A model generated the notes under the pieces. It was not told where the DNA came from. It did no database searches and worked only from the letters and a program-made list of their open reading frames with translations. Made by a program: the position numbers and the translations under genes. From positions 1 to 58,202 of the forward strand of contig JANQRK010000118.1 of NCBI GenBank assembly GCA_028284585.1: a stretch of 58,202 bases of DNA, read 5' to 3'. Shown here piece by piece: positions 26,313 to 35,635 of the stretch (its first letter is position 1; every line of letters begins with the position of its first letter). Origin of the DNA: Chromatiales bacterium (GTDB lineage Bacteria; Pseudomonadota; Gammaproteobacteria; Chromatiales; Chromatiaceae).

Positions 26313-29015
26313 ATGGCTCAAGCACCTCCCTTCGTCCTGGTTGACGGTTCTTCCTATCTATTTCGCGCCTATCACGCACTTCCGCCGCTGACCAATTCTA
26401 AGGGTGAGGCGACCGGTGCGACCGTCGGCGTGATCAACATGCTTCGCAAGTTAATAGCCGATTATCAACCGACCCATATCGCGGTCGTGTTCGATGCGCC
26501 GGGTAAGACGTTCCGCGATGATCTCTATCCGGACTACAAAGCCAACCGCCCCGAAATGCCGGCCGATCTGCGTGAGCAGATCCAGCCCACGCTGGATATC
26601 ATCCGCGCGCTGGGATTGCCGCTGTTGGTGGTCGACGGCGTCGAGGCCGACGACGTGATCGGTACGCTCACCCGTCAGGCCGCCGAGCAGGGCGTTGAAA
26701 CCCTGGTCTCCACGATGGACAAGGACATGGCGCAGTTGGTCAATCCGCAGGTAACCCTGATCAATACGATGACTAACACCCAACTGGACGAGGCTGGGGT
26801 AAAGGCCAAATTCGGAGTGCGTCCGGATCAGATCGTCGACTACTTGGCCCTGACCGGTGACAGCGTCGACAACATCCCAGGTGTTCCGAAATGTGGACCG
26901 AAGACAGCGGCAAAATGGCTCAACGAATTCGGCACACTGGACGAGCTGCTGATTCGGGCCGACGAGGTGAAGGGGAAGATCGGCGACAGCTTGCGTGCCA
27001 GCCAAGACCAGTTGCCACAGTCGCGCAAGCTCACCCAGATCAAGACCGACGTCGAGCTGGATCTGGGTCCAGAGGATCTACAGCCCGATGCCGGCGACCC
27101 CGAGGCGCTGCACGCACTGTATGAACGGCTCGAATCCCGTCGGCTACTGGCCAGTCTGAAAGAATCCACAGCGGCGGGCGATACCGAAGTGAAGGCGACC
27201 GATGCCCGCTATGAGACCGTGCTCGACGAGGCGTCGTTGGATGCCTGGTTGCAGCGCTTGGCCGATGCCGCCCTGTTTAGCTTCGACACCGAGACCACCA
27301 GTCTGGACTATATGCAGGCGCGTGTTGTGGGCGTGTCATTTGCGCTGCAAGCCGGCGAGGCCGCCTATGTCCCTCTGACCCATAACTACCCTGGGGCACC
27401 CGATCAGTTGGACTACGATCGAACCTTGGCCAAACTGAAACCCCTGCTCGAGGATCCGGCGCGGCCGAAGGTGGGCCAGAACCTCAAATATGACATGAGC
27501 GTACTCGCTAACCATGGCATCGCATTGCGCGGTATCGCCTTCGACACCATGTTGGAATCCTATGTGCTGAACGCCGGCGGGGGGCGGCATGATATGGACA
27601 GCCTGGCCGAGCGCTGGTTGGGGCACAACACCATCCACTTCGAGGACATCGCCGGTAAAGGGGCCAAACAGCTGACCTTCGACCAGATCCCGCTCGAGCA
27701 GGCGGGGCCCTATGCGGCGGAGGATGCCGACATCACCTTGCGCCTGCACCAGGTGCTCTGGCCGCGGGTGGAGGAGGAGCCGTCGCTACGCGAGGTGCTC
27801 ACCGAGATCGAGGTACCCTTGCTCAGCGTGTTGTCACGGATCGAACGCACCGGGGTGCGCCTCGACGGGGCGATGTTGGCCAAACAAGGCAGCGAGCTGG
27901 CCAGCCGCATGCACGATCTGGAACAACAGGCCCATCAGATTGCGGGTCGCAGCTTCAACATGGGATCGCCAAAGCAGATCGGCCAGATCTTCTTCGAGGA
28001 GTTAAAGCTACCGGTATTGGCCAAGACCCCTAAGGGTGCGCCGTCTACCGCCGAGTCGGTGCTCCAGGAATTGGCTGAGCAAGGCCACGAGCTACCGCAG
28101 ATCCTGTTGCAGCATCGCGGCCTGGCCAAGCTCAAATCGACCTATACGGATAAGCTGCCCGAACAGGTGAACCCGGCAACGGGCCGTCTGCATACCAGCT
28201 ACCATCAGGCGGTGGCAGCGACTGGGCGCCTGAGTTCGTCAGACCCCAATTTGCAGAATATCCCGGTGCGCAGCGACGACGGGCGACGCATCCGACAGGC
28301 CTTCGTCCCGCGTGATGGTTGGCGCATGCTCGCCGCCGACTACTCACAGATCGAGCTGCGCATTATGGCGCACCTATCAGGCGATAAGGGGCTGCTTGAC
28401 GCCTTTGCGGCAGGGGCAGATATCCACCGTGCCACCGCGGCAGAGGTGTTCGAAGCAGCCAGTCCCGAGGCGGTCACCAGCGAGCAGCGGCGTTCCGCGA
28501 AGGCGATCAATTTTGGCTTGATCTATGGTATGTCGGCCTTTGGGTTGGCTCGGCAATTGGGGATCGAGCGGGCAGCGGCCCAGGACTATGTCAACCGCTA
28601 CTTTGAGCGTTACCCCGGTGTGAGGGCGTTCATGGAGCGCACCCGTGAGCAGGCCCGCGAGCAGGGGTATGTCGAGACCCTGTTCGGCCGACGCCTTTAT
28701 CTGCCGGACATCAAGGCGCGTAACCAGCAGGTGCGTGCGGCCGCGGAGCGCACCGCCATCAATGCGCCGATGCAGGGGACCGCGGCGGACATCATCAAGC
28801 GGGCGATGCTGGCAGTCGATGCCTGGATCGTCGAACAAAGGCCAGCCGCGCAGATGCTGATGCAGGTGCACGACGAGTTGGTGTTTGAGGTCGATCCAGC
28901 CGGCCTAGACCCTGCAACCGAGCAGATCAGTCGCCTGATGGCGGGCGCCGCAGAGCTCGAGGTGCCATTGGTGGTCGATATCGGTGTTGGCGAAAACTGG
29001 GACGAGGCGCATTAA
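26313..29015 (+). CDS. polA: DNA polymerase I
   Basis: 900 residues from the ATG at 26313; an in-frame TTG at 26265 lies within the upstream stem-loop region and is rejected. Domains in order: 5' nuclease (about 1-290, LVDGSSYLFRAYHALPP), 3'-5' exonuclease with the catalytic FDTETTSLD (about 325-333), and the family A polymerase. The polymerase has motif A DYSQIELR, motif B KAINFGLIYG and motif C HDELVFEV. All metal ligands are retained, so repair and proofreading are expected to be active. Confidence 0.97.
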   Translation: MAQAPPFVLVDGSSYLFRAYHALPPLTNSKGEATGATVGVINMLRKLIADYQPTHIAVVFDAPGKTFRDDLYPDYKANRPEMPADLREQIQPTLDIIRALGLPLLVVDGVEADDVIGTLTRQAAEQGVETLVSTMDKDMAQLVNPQVTLINTMTNTQLDEAGVKAKFGVRPDQIVDYLALTGDSVDNIPGVPKCGPKTAAKWLNEFGTLDELLIRADEVKGKIGDSLRASQDQLPQSRKLTQIKTDVELDLGPEDLQPDAGDPEALHALYERLESRRLLASLKESTAAGDTEVKATDARYETVLDEASLDAWLQRLADAALFSFDTETTSLDYMQARVVGVSFALQAGEAAYVPLTHNYPGAPDQLDYDRTLAKLKPLLEDPARPKVGQNLKYDMSVLANHGIALRGIAFDTMLESYVLNAGGGRHDMDSLAERWLGHNTIHFEDIAGKGAKQLTFDQIPLEQAGPYAAEDADITLRLHQVLWPRVEEEPSLREVLTEIEVPLLSVLSRIERTGVRLDGAMLAKQGSELASRMHDLEQQAHQIAGRSFNMGSPKQIGQIFFEELKLPVLAKTPKGAPSTAESVLQELAEQGHELPQILLQHRGLAKLKSTYTDKLPEQVNPATGRLHTSYHQAVAATGRLSSSDPNLQNIPVRSDDGRRIRQAFVPRDGWRMLAADYSQIELRIMAHLSGDKGLLDAFAAGADIHRATAAEVFEAASPEAVTSEQRRSAKAINFGLIYGMSAFGLARQLGIERAAAQDYVNRYFERYPGVRAFMERTREQAREQGYVETLFGRRLYLPDIKARNQQVRAAAERTAINAPMQGTAADIIKRAMLAVDAWIVEQRPAAQMLMQVHDELVFEVDPAGLDPATEQISRLMAGAAELEVPLVVDIGVGENWDEAH

Positions 29016-29325
29016 CCAGAGGCCTGCGGGCGGCGAACAGAATACTGCCAAGCGAGAATGGTCCCCTTTCGACCCACTCCGGTTATTTCGCCGGTACTGT
29101 CGTAGGGGTGTCAGATAGCTCTGCACTCGGTCAGCGGTGAGCGGCAGCAACCCACACTGTGCGGTTATTGGAAGCCCTCAGCGGGATGCCTGCTATCCGG
29201 TATTGGAGTGGTCAGATGAAGCGGATTCAGGGGAAAATTGAGCGAATTCGCCAACCTCGTTGAACGGAAGATCCGTTGAACTACGGGTCGCTTTCAAAGA
29301 ATTTGTTGATCACAGGAAAGCGGAA
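29016..29325. other. Gene-free region polA-hupE
   Basis: 310 bp with no convincing ORF. A short hairpin (AACGGA/TCCGTT) lies near 29263-29277, about 50 bp before hupE. No nickel or cobalamin riboswitch pattern was recognised. It also looks lower in G+C than the surrounding DNA, like the two genes that follow. Confidence 0.4.
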
Positions 29326-29913
29326 ATGAAGAACTTCACATTTCTGACATTTGCCACGATTTTCTTGACCTTTGCTGGCGCTGCAAGCGCACACGAAAGT
29401 GCTGGCATCGCCGGGGGATTCGTTAGTGGATTCCTGCATCCCATATTTGGTTGGGATCATGTCGTCGCAATGGTTGCAGTTGGGTTATGGGGTGCGTTCT
29501 TGGGGCGTCCTGCTATTTGGCTTCTTCCAGTTGTCTTCCCACTCGTCATGGCCTTGGGTGGAGTTCTTGGTGTAATGGGGGTTCCTATCCCCGCCGTTGA
29601 AACTGGAATAGCTGCATCTGCTGTTGTTCTGGGCGCTATGGTGGCTATCGCAGCCCGACCACCAATCTGGATTGCCGCAGTGATCGTCAGTGTGTTTGCG
29701 ATCTTTCACGGCCATGCGCATGGCACGGAGCTGCCGAACGCGGCAAATCCGCTTGCGTATAGCATCGGCTTTGTAACCTCCACGGGCTTGCTTCATCTGT
29801 CGGGCATCGCGTTCGGGTTGCTTGTACGCTGGCCTGCAGGGAAGATCGCGGTTCGAACCGCTGGCGGTGCGATCGCCATGGCCGGCGTTGGCTTCTTGAC
29901 GGGAGTCGTATGA
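29326..29913 (+). CDS. hupE: HupE/UreJ-family membrane protein
   Basis: 195 residues from the ATG at 29326 (AGGAAAGCGGA just upstream). A signal-peptide-like N-terminus (ASA-HES) precedes six or so hydrophobic helices. The family signature HPIFGWDHVVAM (about 37-48) is intact, and a second histidine cluster FHGHAHG lies near 126-132. Family members are nickel or cobalt permeases serving hydrogenase or urease. None of those genes is in the window. The next gene begins 4 bp before its stop (ATGA), so they are coupled. By eye the base composition is lower in G+C than in neighbours, which could mean recent arrival. Confidence 0.88.
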   Translation: MKNFTFLTFATIFLTFAGAASAHESAGIAGGFVSGFLHPIFGWDHVVAMVAVGLWGAFLGRPAIWLLPVVFPLVMALGGVLGVMGVPIPAVETGIAASAVVLGAMVAIAARPPIWIAAVIVSVFAIFHGHAHGTELPNAANPLAYSIGFVTSTGLLHLSGIAFGLLVRWPAGKIAVRTAGGAIAMAGVGFLTGVV

Positions 29914-30515
29914 CCAATGCAGGTAAGGCCCTTGGTTTTTGGGTCTTGCTCGCAATTCCGCAGTTGGGCCTAGCTCACAGCCCGATTGAAGGAATCGACA
30001 GTTTCTACAGCGGGCTATTGCATCCTGTCTTTGTGCCGGCCCAGTTGCTGCTAGTGGTTGCCCTCCGGCTGTTCATTGTGCAAAGAGGGCTAAAGGACAA
30101 TCAGTCGGCCGTATTGGCCTTTCTCGTTGCTGTAGCAGCTGGGCTGACAGCAGCCTGGTTTTCTGTCGGCACCAATATCGAGGTGCTTGTCCTAAGCGCC
30201 GCAGCATTTATCGGGATACTGATAGTCGCAAGCTTTCCTTTGAACCGTTTTTTGTGTGCGTTGATCGCCGCTTTGGCTGGGCTTCTACTTGGGATGGACT
30301 CGGCTCAGGAAACGCTATCAGGTAAAGAAAGGTTTTTTTCGTTGCTTGGCAGCGGACTAGGGCTTTACTTGCTACTTTTTTACCCAATGGCTGCAGCAGA
30401 CATCTTCAATAAGAGACCTTGGCAGAAGATAGGGGTTCGGGTTATCGGTTCATGGTTCGCTGCGAGTTCGATGTTGGTGCTAGCGCTATCTTATTCTTCG
30501 GCATCAATGAAATAA
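29910..30515 (+). CDS. Second HupE/UreJ-like membrane protein
   Basis: 201 residues with a signal sequence (LGLA-HSP) and about six transmembrane helices. The motif GLLHPVFVPAQ (about 35-45) recalls the HupE HPxxGxDH signature, but the GxDH half is missing. It may belong to the HupE/UreJ_2 family. Translational coupling to hupE implies that the two act together, perhaps as a two-part permease. The substrate is not known. Confidence 0.7.
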   Translation: MTNAGKALGFWVLLAIPQLGLAHSPIEGIDSFYSGLLHPVFVPAQLLLVVALRLFIVQRGLKDNQSAVLAFLVAVAAGLTAAWFSVGTNIEVLVLSAAAFIGILIVASFPLNRFLCALIAALAGLLLGMDSAQETLSGKERFFSLLGSGLGLYLLLFYPMAAADIFNKRPWQKIGVRVIGSWFAASSMLVLALSYSSASMK

Positions 30516-30635
30516 CAGACAATGAATTCACTCATAAGTCGTGTCGATTCCTTCCGATAGCAGACGTTGCCAACGACTAGTAACTCGGTTGCTTCTGGTC
30601 GTTAGCTGCCCCCGATTTAGCGGGACAAAACCAAC

Positions 30636-31238
30636 CTAATCATCCCCTGCAAACCAGGCATCGAGCTGGTCATGGACTTCGCCGATGCCGGTTTTCTTGA
30701 GCGATGAGAAGGTCTGGGCGCTGCATTGCGGATGTAGCGTGTGCAGCCTCGCGCGGACCCCGAGCAACATATTAGTAGCGGGTCCGCGCTTGAGTTTGTC
30801 TGCCTTGGTGAGCAGGATGTGTACTGGCAGCCCGATCTGGGCCGCCCAATGCAGCATCTGCTGATCGTAGTCCTTCATCGGGTGGCGGATGTCCATCAGC
30901 AACAGCAGGCCACGCAGGCACTCGCGTTGCTCTAGATAGTTAGCCAATAGGCCTTGCCATTCGCGCTTGACCCCCTCCGAGACCTTGGCATATCCATAGC
31001 CCGGTAGGTCGACCAGTCGTCGCTCGTCGTCGACCGCGAAGAAATTCAGCAATTGGGTACGCCCGGGGGTCTTGCTCGTGCGGGCCAGAGATCTTTGGTC
31101 GCACAGGATGTTGAGCGCACTCGATTTGCCGGCGTTGGAGCGCCCGGCGAACGCGATCTCATAGCCTTCGTCGGGTGGTGCCTGAGCGAGTTTGGCAGCG
31201 CTGGTCAGGAAGACAGTCCGACGATACCTTGGGTTCAT
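30636..31238 (-). CDS. engB: Ribosome-associated GTPase EngB/YihA
   Basis: 200 residues. G1 GRSNAGKSS (about 32-40), G3 DLPGYG, and G4 TKADK are all present; the G2 threonine region reads SKTPGRT. The family is needed for assembly of the 50S subunit. Its start overlaps the moaC stop by 4 bp. polA and engB are neighbours in many Gammaproteobacteria, and here they are separated only by the hupE pair. Confidence 0.95.
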   Translation of the reverse strand: MNPRYRRTVFLTSAAKLAQAPPDEGYEIAFAGRSNAGKSSALNILCDQRSLARTSKTPGRTQLLNFFAVDDERRLVDLPGYGYAKVSEGVKREWQGLLANYLEQRECLRGLLLLMDIRHPMKDYDQQMLHWAAQIGLPVHILLTKADKLKRGPATNMLLGVRARLHTLHPQCSAQTFSSLKKTGIGEVHDQLDAWFAGDD

Positions 31239-31729
31239 GCGCCCGGCGGGTCGTTACGCCGCCAGTGGCCTGATTTTCCACCGGCCTTTTCCTCTAGTTG
31301 CACCGACTCGATCACCATGCCACGGTCGACCGCTTTACACATGTCATAGATGGTTAGCAGTGCGATCTGGGTGGCACACAGCGCCTCCATCTCGACACCG
31401 GTTTGCCCCTTGGTCTTGGCTGTCGTGCGGCAGCGGATGCCGGGTAGCCTTGGGTCCGGTTTTAGCTCGATCGAGACCTTGGTCAACGGTAGCGGATGGC
31501 AGAGCGGGACTAGGTCGGCGGTGCGCTTCGCGCCCATGATCCCGGCAACGCGCGCCACGCCTAGCACGTCCCCCTTCTTGTGGCCGCCCTCCACTATCTT
31601 CTCCAGGGTCTTGGCTTGCATGGCGATGTCGCCGCTGGCCACCGCGACGCGCTCGGTCACGTCCTTGTCACCGACGTCGACCATATGCGCCTGGCCATCG
31701 GCATCGAAATGGGTAAAGCGGTCAGACAT
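31235..31729 (-). CDS. moaC: Cyclic pyranopterin monophosphate synthase MoaC
   Basis: 164 residues. It acts with MoaA in the first step of molybdenum cofactor synthesis, converting 3',8-cyclo-GTP to cPMP. Conserved features include the N-terminal [18 protein letters not shown] segment, [27 protein letters not shown] with the catalytic histidine region, and GVEMEALCA. It is followed directly by engB. Molybdate transport genes modB and modC lie only 3 kb away on the other strand. Confidence 0.95.
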   Translation of the reverse strand: MSDRFTHFDADGQAHMVDVGDKDVTERVAVASGDIAMQAKTLEKIVEGGHKKGDVLGVARVAGIMGAKRTADLVPLCHPLPLTKVSIELKPDPRLPGIRCRTTAKTKGQTGVEMEALCATQIALLTIYDMCKAVDRGMVIESVQLEEKAGGKSGHWRRNDPPGA

Positions 31730-31916
31730 TAGCTGCTACCTCATGGGCCGCATAACCGCGATGCATTGCGGCGTCCGGTGCCAGCTGCTGGCCATAATCC
31801 GGCAGTTGCTGTTGGTGGTTGTGGCCAAGTAACGGCACATGTGGGTGCTCTCCAGTTGCGAAATCCAGCCTGAGTGCGTGTCCAAAGGGCCGCGGGAGGG
31901 CGGGCTGGACGGAGGG

Positions 31917-32462
31917 TCAGAAGTTGGGCTTTTCCGGGGCGTCGAGGTACATCTGCACGCTATCCATGAGTTCTTCGCGGGCCTCGTCCACCCCATACCA
32001 ACCGTCGACTCGAACCCATTTGCCCTCGTCGAGGTCTTTGTAGTGCTCGAAAAAATGCGAAATGCGATTGAGTATGTCACCGGGCAGGTCACGGAAGGTC
32101 TCCACGCCACGGTAGGTCTTGCACAACTTGTCGATCGGGACCGCCAACACCTTGGCGTCGTCGCCGGATTCGTCTTTCATCTTCAACACCCCGACCGGGC
32201 GGCAATTGATGACCGAGCCGGATATCAGTGGGTGAGGGGTCAAAACCAGCACGTCGACGGGGTCGCCATCCTTCGACAAGGTGTGCGGTACATAGCCGTA
32301 GTTGCAGGGGTAGTACATCGCGGTCGACATAAAGCGGTCGACGAACATGGCGCCGGTTTCTTTATCGAGTTCATACTTAACCGGGTCGGAATGGGCCGGG
32401 ATCTCGATGATGACGTTGAATTCATTGGGTACGTTACCCTTGCTGACGCGGTCCAGGTTCAT
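31917..32462 (-). CDS. ppa: Soluble inorganic pyrophosphatase (family I)
   Basis: 181 residues. The family I signature [10 protein letters not shown] (metal-binding aspartates) is at about 66-75. [18 protein letters not shown] and the C-terminal KWVRVDGW segment with catalytic lysine and arginine are also present. It hydrolyses PPi to phosphate, making biosynthesis irreversible. It is divergent from the energy-conserving membrane pyrophosphatase hppA across 361 bp, so the two PPi sinks could be oppositely regulated from one region. Confidence 0.96.
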   Translation of the reverse strand: MNLDRVSKGNVPNEFNVIIEIPAHSDPVKYELDKETGAMFVDRFMSTAMYYPCNYGYVPHTLSKDGDPVDVLVLTPHPLISGSVINCRPVGVLKMKDESGDDAKVLAVPIDKLCKTYRGVETFRDLPGDILNRISHFFEHYKDLDEGKWVRVDGWYGVDEAREELMDSVQMYLDAPEKPNF

Positions 32463-32823
32463 GCGGTGCCTCGTTAAAGTCTGGCCTTGTAATTAGGCGC
32501 GCTAGCCTAAGCCCTTGTCGCGGGATCGTCTACTGGCGGGTAAACCAAGCACTGGGCGGGAGCAAGGCGGCGGTGCGGCGTCCGCTGAACCCGGGCAGGT
32601 GCGGTCAAGGCGCCGCTAAAAAAATGCCCTAAGGTGGTGCTTAACGGTAATATTGGCGAGGTTTTGGCCGGCTGACCGGATCGGCCCACACTGGGACGAC
32701 CGCCTTCAGGGGCCGCCCAATGGGTAACACTACAGAAAACTTTAGATAACCGATGTCTGCTTTGGACGTCGTCAAACGACGCCTCAACAAGCGACTGAAA
32801 CAAAACCTCGGAAGGAGTCTTGC
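32463..32823. other. Divergent ppa-hppA regulatory region
   Basis: 361 bp without a gene. A good Shine-Dalgarno (GGAAGGAG) precedes hppA. Between 32539 and 32599, three short blocks (GGTAAACC, GGAGCAAGGC, TGAACCCGGGCAGG) occur in the order found in the 3' half of bacterial RNase P RNA. The specific 5' half is absent and spacing differs, so a functional rnpB is ruled out. A run of seven A at 32618-32624 follows a GC-rich dyad. No clear promoter was chosen. Confidence 0.4.
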
Positions 32824-34827
32824 ATGCTTGGCAACCTCGTGCCGCCGGCCCTCGGTATCTTTGGGCTTTACGCCGCTTTCTACATATATCGCCGGATAAA
32901 GCAGTACCCAGCCGGCGCTACTGAGGTCACTGCGATCGGGGATCAGATTCACCTCGGGGCGATGGTATTCATGCGCCGTGAGTACCTGACGCTCGGCGCG
33001 TTCGGCGCCGTTGTGCTCGTCCTGTTGTACTACTTCCTGGGCCCTAAGACCGCGATCGCTTTCTTGGTTGGGGCCTTGGCATCCGGGCTGGCCGGCTATT
33101 TCGGTATGTTCACGGCGACCCACGCCAATGTGCGAACGACCACGGCAGCCAACCGCGAAGGGGCAGCGACAGCGCTATCGGTTGCCTTCTTCGGTGGCTC
33201 GGTAATGGGCTTGCTGGTTGCCTCGACCGGGCTGCTGGGGCTCGGCACCCTGTACCTTGTCTTTGGTAGCGATCCGGAGACCGCGCATGCGATCCATGGC
33301 TTTGGCATGGGTGCTTCGACGGTCGCGCTTTTCTCTCGTGTCGGCGGCGGCATCTTCACCAAGAGTGCCGATGTCGGCGCCGACCTGGTGGGCAAGGTCG
33401 AGGCGGGAATCCCCGAAGACGACCCGCGTAATCCCGGTGTGATCGCCGATAACGTTGGCGATAACGTCGGCGATGTTGCCGGAATGGGGTCGGATATCTT
33501 TGAGTCTTACTGTGGAGCGATGATTGCGACCATTGCGATTGCATCTACTATGGCCTTGGCGGCGACCGATGCACTCGGCGGTCGAGAGATGCTGATGGCA
33601 CTGCCACTGCAGTTGGCCGCGGTCGGCCTGCTGTGTTCGATCGCCGGGGTGTATCTGGTCACCCGATCATCCGACAAGGCGCCGGAAAAGGCGTTGCGCA
33701 CAGGTACACTTGGAGCCTCGGGCCTGTTCATCGCAGCAGCCTTCTTAGTGATCATTGCGCTCGGTGGGTCGACCGCGATTTGGGGCGCTGTGGTGGCCGG
33801 GGCGGTCGGTGGCGTGATCATCGGGTTGGTCACCGAGTACTACACGGGCGGCCCACCGGTGCGGCGAATCGCGAAGTCCGGCGAGACCGGCACCGCCACA
33901 GTGATGATCACCGGCCTCGCGGTCGGGATGCAGTCGGTCGTAATACCGGTGCTGACCATCTGCGCGATCATCTTTGTGTCCAATGCGCTGGTCGGTTTGT
34001 ACGGTGTCGGTATCGCTGCCGTTGGTATGCTGGCTACGGTCGGGATCACCATGGCGATCGATGCCTATGGCCCGGTCGCGGATAATGCCGGCGGGATCGC
34101 CGAGATGGCGGGCCTGGGGAAGGAGACACGCGAGATCACCGACTCGCTCGACGAACTGGGTAACACCACCGCCGCAATCGGCAAGGGTTTCGCAATTGGG
34201 GCCGCGGCACTGGCAGCCCTGGCCATCATCACGGCCTTCGTCGAGACCGTTGCCGCCGGTACCCCAGATTTCATGCTGCGCCTCAATGACCCGGAGGTGC
34301 TGATTGGGATGTTCGTCGGCGGCCTGCTGCCATTTTTGATCGCTTCGATCACGATGACTGCAGTCGGCGATGCCGCGTACGCAATGATTCATGAGATCCG
34401 CCGCCAGTTTCGCGAGATTCCCGGACTACTCGAAGGCAGCGGCACGCCGGATACGGCACGCTGCGTTGATATTGCGACCAGTGCGGCACTGCGGCGGATG
34501 GTCCTGCCGGGCGTGATCGCAGTCGCAGCACCGGTCGTCATCGGTTTCGGCATCAGCCCCGAGGCGCTGGGCGGTATGCTCGGTGGTGCGTTGGTGTCTT
34601 GCGTCCTCTTGGCCCTGACCATGGCGAACGCCGGTGGTGCCTGGGACAACGCTAAGAAGTGGGTGGAGAAGGGCAATCTGGGCGGCAAGGGGTCTGAGGT
34701 ACACAAGGCCGCAGTGGTTGGCGACACTGTGGGCGATCCCTTCAAGGATACTTCGGGCCCCTCAATGAACATTCTCATCAATGTGATGGCGATTGTCTCG
34801 TTGGTCATTGCGCCTTTGCTGATCTGA
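32824..34827 (+). CDS. hppA: Ion-translocating membrane pyrophosphatase
   Basis: 667 residues with about 16 transmembrane helices. The hydrolytic signature [13 protein letters not shown] lies near 180-192, followed by [23 protein letters not shown] second acidic site, [12 protein letters not shown], is near 417-428. The GNTT motif at 446-449 is followed by alanine (A450), which predicts the K+-dependent subfamily; K+-independent enzymes have lysine there. It pumps H+ or Na+ across the inner membrane using PPi; which ion cannot be told by eye. It is separated from modB by 70 bp holding a GC dyad. Confidence 0.96.
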   Translation: MLGNLVPPALGIFGLYAAFYIYRRIKQYPAGATEVTAIGDQIHLGAMVFMRREYLTLGAFGAVVLVLLYYFLGPKTAIAFLVGALASGLAGYFGMFTATHANVRTTTAANREGAATALSVAFFGGSVMGLLVASTGLLGLGTLYLVFGSDPETAHAIHGFGMGASTVALFSRVGGGIFTKSADVGADLVGKVEAGIPEDDPRNPGVIADNVGDNVGDVAGMGSDIFESYCGAMIATIAIASTMALAATDALGGREMLMALPLQLAAVGLLCSIAGVYLVTRSSDKAPEKALRTGTLGASGLFIAAAFLVIIALGGSTAIWGAVVAGAVGGVIIGLVTEYYTGGPPVRRIAKSGETGTATVMITGLAVGMQSVVIPVLTICAIIFVSNALVGLYGVGIAAVGMLATVGITMAIDAYGPVADNAGGIAEMAGLGKETREITDSLDELGNTTAAIGKGFAIGAAALAALAIITAFVETVAAGTPDFMLRLNDPEVLIGMFVGGLLPFLIASITMTAVGDAAYAMIHEIRRQFREIPGLLEGSGTPDTARCVDIATSAALRRMVLPGVIAVAAPVVIGFGISPEALGGMLGGALVSCVLLALTMANAGGAWDNAKKWVEKGNLGGKGSEVHKAAVVGDTVGDPFKDTSGPSMNILINVMAIVSLVIAPLLI

Positions 34828-34897
34828 TCGCAGACTAGGCGGCGCGGCGCCTTGGGTTACACTCCGCCCTTCGTTGTGTTCGGAGGGGAAGGTCGGC

Positions 34898-35635
34898 GTG
34901 TCCGGTCCGCATCCGCTGTCGATTCTGACCTTGGGCCTGGGTTTGGGTCTGCTCACTGGCCCGGCTAGCAGCGAGCCCTTGGTATCGCCCGACGACCTGC
35001 AGGCACTTTGGGTCACGCTCAAGCTGGCGGCCCTTACCACTCTGCTGCTGTTGCTGTTCGGGACTCCGCTGGCGTGGTGGCTGGCCCGCACCAAGAACCG
35101 CTTGCGCGGGCCTCTCGAGGCATTGATTGCGTTGCCGCTGGTGCTGCCGCCGACTGTGCTCGGCTTCTATCTGCTGTTGGCGATGGGGCCGCAGGGTCCA
35201 CTGGGCGGCTTGTCATTGGCCTTTACCTTTTCCGGTTTGTTGCTCGGCTCGATGGTCTATTCGCTGCCGTTCGTGGTCCAGCCGCTGCGTGATAGTTTCG
35301 GGGCGATCTCCGAACAATCGCTGGACGCGGCCTCGTGCCTTGGCGCTGGGCCGCTGAACCGCTTTTTCAGCGTGGTTCTGCCACTGGCCAGGCCCGGCTA
35401 TGTAACAGCGAGTGTGCTGGGCTTCGCGCATACGCTGGGTGAGTTCGGCGTGGTTCTGATGATCGGTGGGAACATTCCCGGTGAGACCCGGGTTGTGTCG
35501 ATCGCCGTTTACGAGCATGTCGAGGTGCTCGACTATGGTCGGGCACATGTCCTCTCGGGTGCGCTGTTGGTGCTGTCGTTCATCCTGTTGTTGTCGGTGT
35601 ATAGCAGCCGGTTCGGCCGCAAGGCGATCGTTTGA
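34898..35635 (+). CDS. modB: Molybdate ABC transporter permease
   Basis: 245 residues. GTG at 34898 is chosen because GGAGGGGAA sits 7 nt before it; a TTG at 34874 would give a longer N-terminus. It has about six membrane helices and an EAA loop (SLDAASCLGAGPLNRFFSVVLP, about 145-166) that docks the ATPase. The protein closely matches ModB. No binding protein ModA is encoded in the window, so ModA is elsewhere or another protein substitutes for it. The modC start overlaps its stop (TTGA). Confidence 0.93.
   Translation: MSGPHPLSILTLGLGLGLLTGPASSEPLVSPDDLQALWVTLKLAALTTLLLLLFGTPLAWWLARTKNRLRGPLEALIALPLVLPPTVLGFYLLLAMGPQGPLGGLSLAFTFSGLLLGSMVYSLPFVVQPLRDSFGAISEQSLDAASCLGAGPLNRFFSVVLPLARPGYVTASVLGFAHTLGEFGVVLMIGGNIPGETRVVSIAVYEHVEVLDYGRAHVLSGALLVLSFILLLSVYSSRFGRKAIV

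Larger units (their letters stand above)
24751..26345 (+). repeat. Tandem duplication: trkH end - cytochrome c - polA start
   Basis: Unit 1 runs from about 24751 (3' part of trkH) through the first cytochrome gene to a polA-like 5' scrap at 25535-25574. Unit 2 runs from a trkH-like scrap (25575-25760) through the second cytochrome gene to the true polA start (26313). Offsets between matched landmarks are 827 (trkH), 859 (cytochrome) and 766 (polA), showing later insertions and deletions in the spacers. One ancestral locus, trkH-cyc-polA, explains the arrangement. Confidence 0.85.

Noticed and set aside
29016..29325. Nickel or cobalamin riboswitch before hupE
   Set aside because: Only a single short hairpin was seen; no conserved core of a known riboswitch was recognised.
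31736..31862. Short frames between ppa and moaC, including one overlapping the moaC start
   Set aside because: Peptides of 34-38 residues with weak or ambiguous starts and no recognised family.
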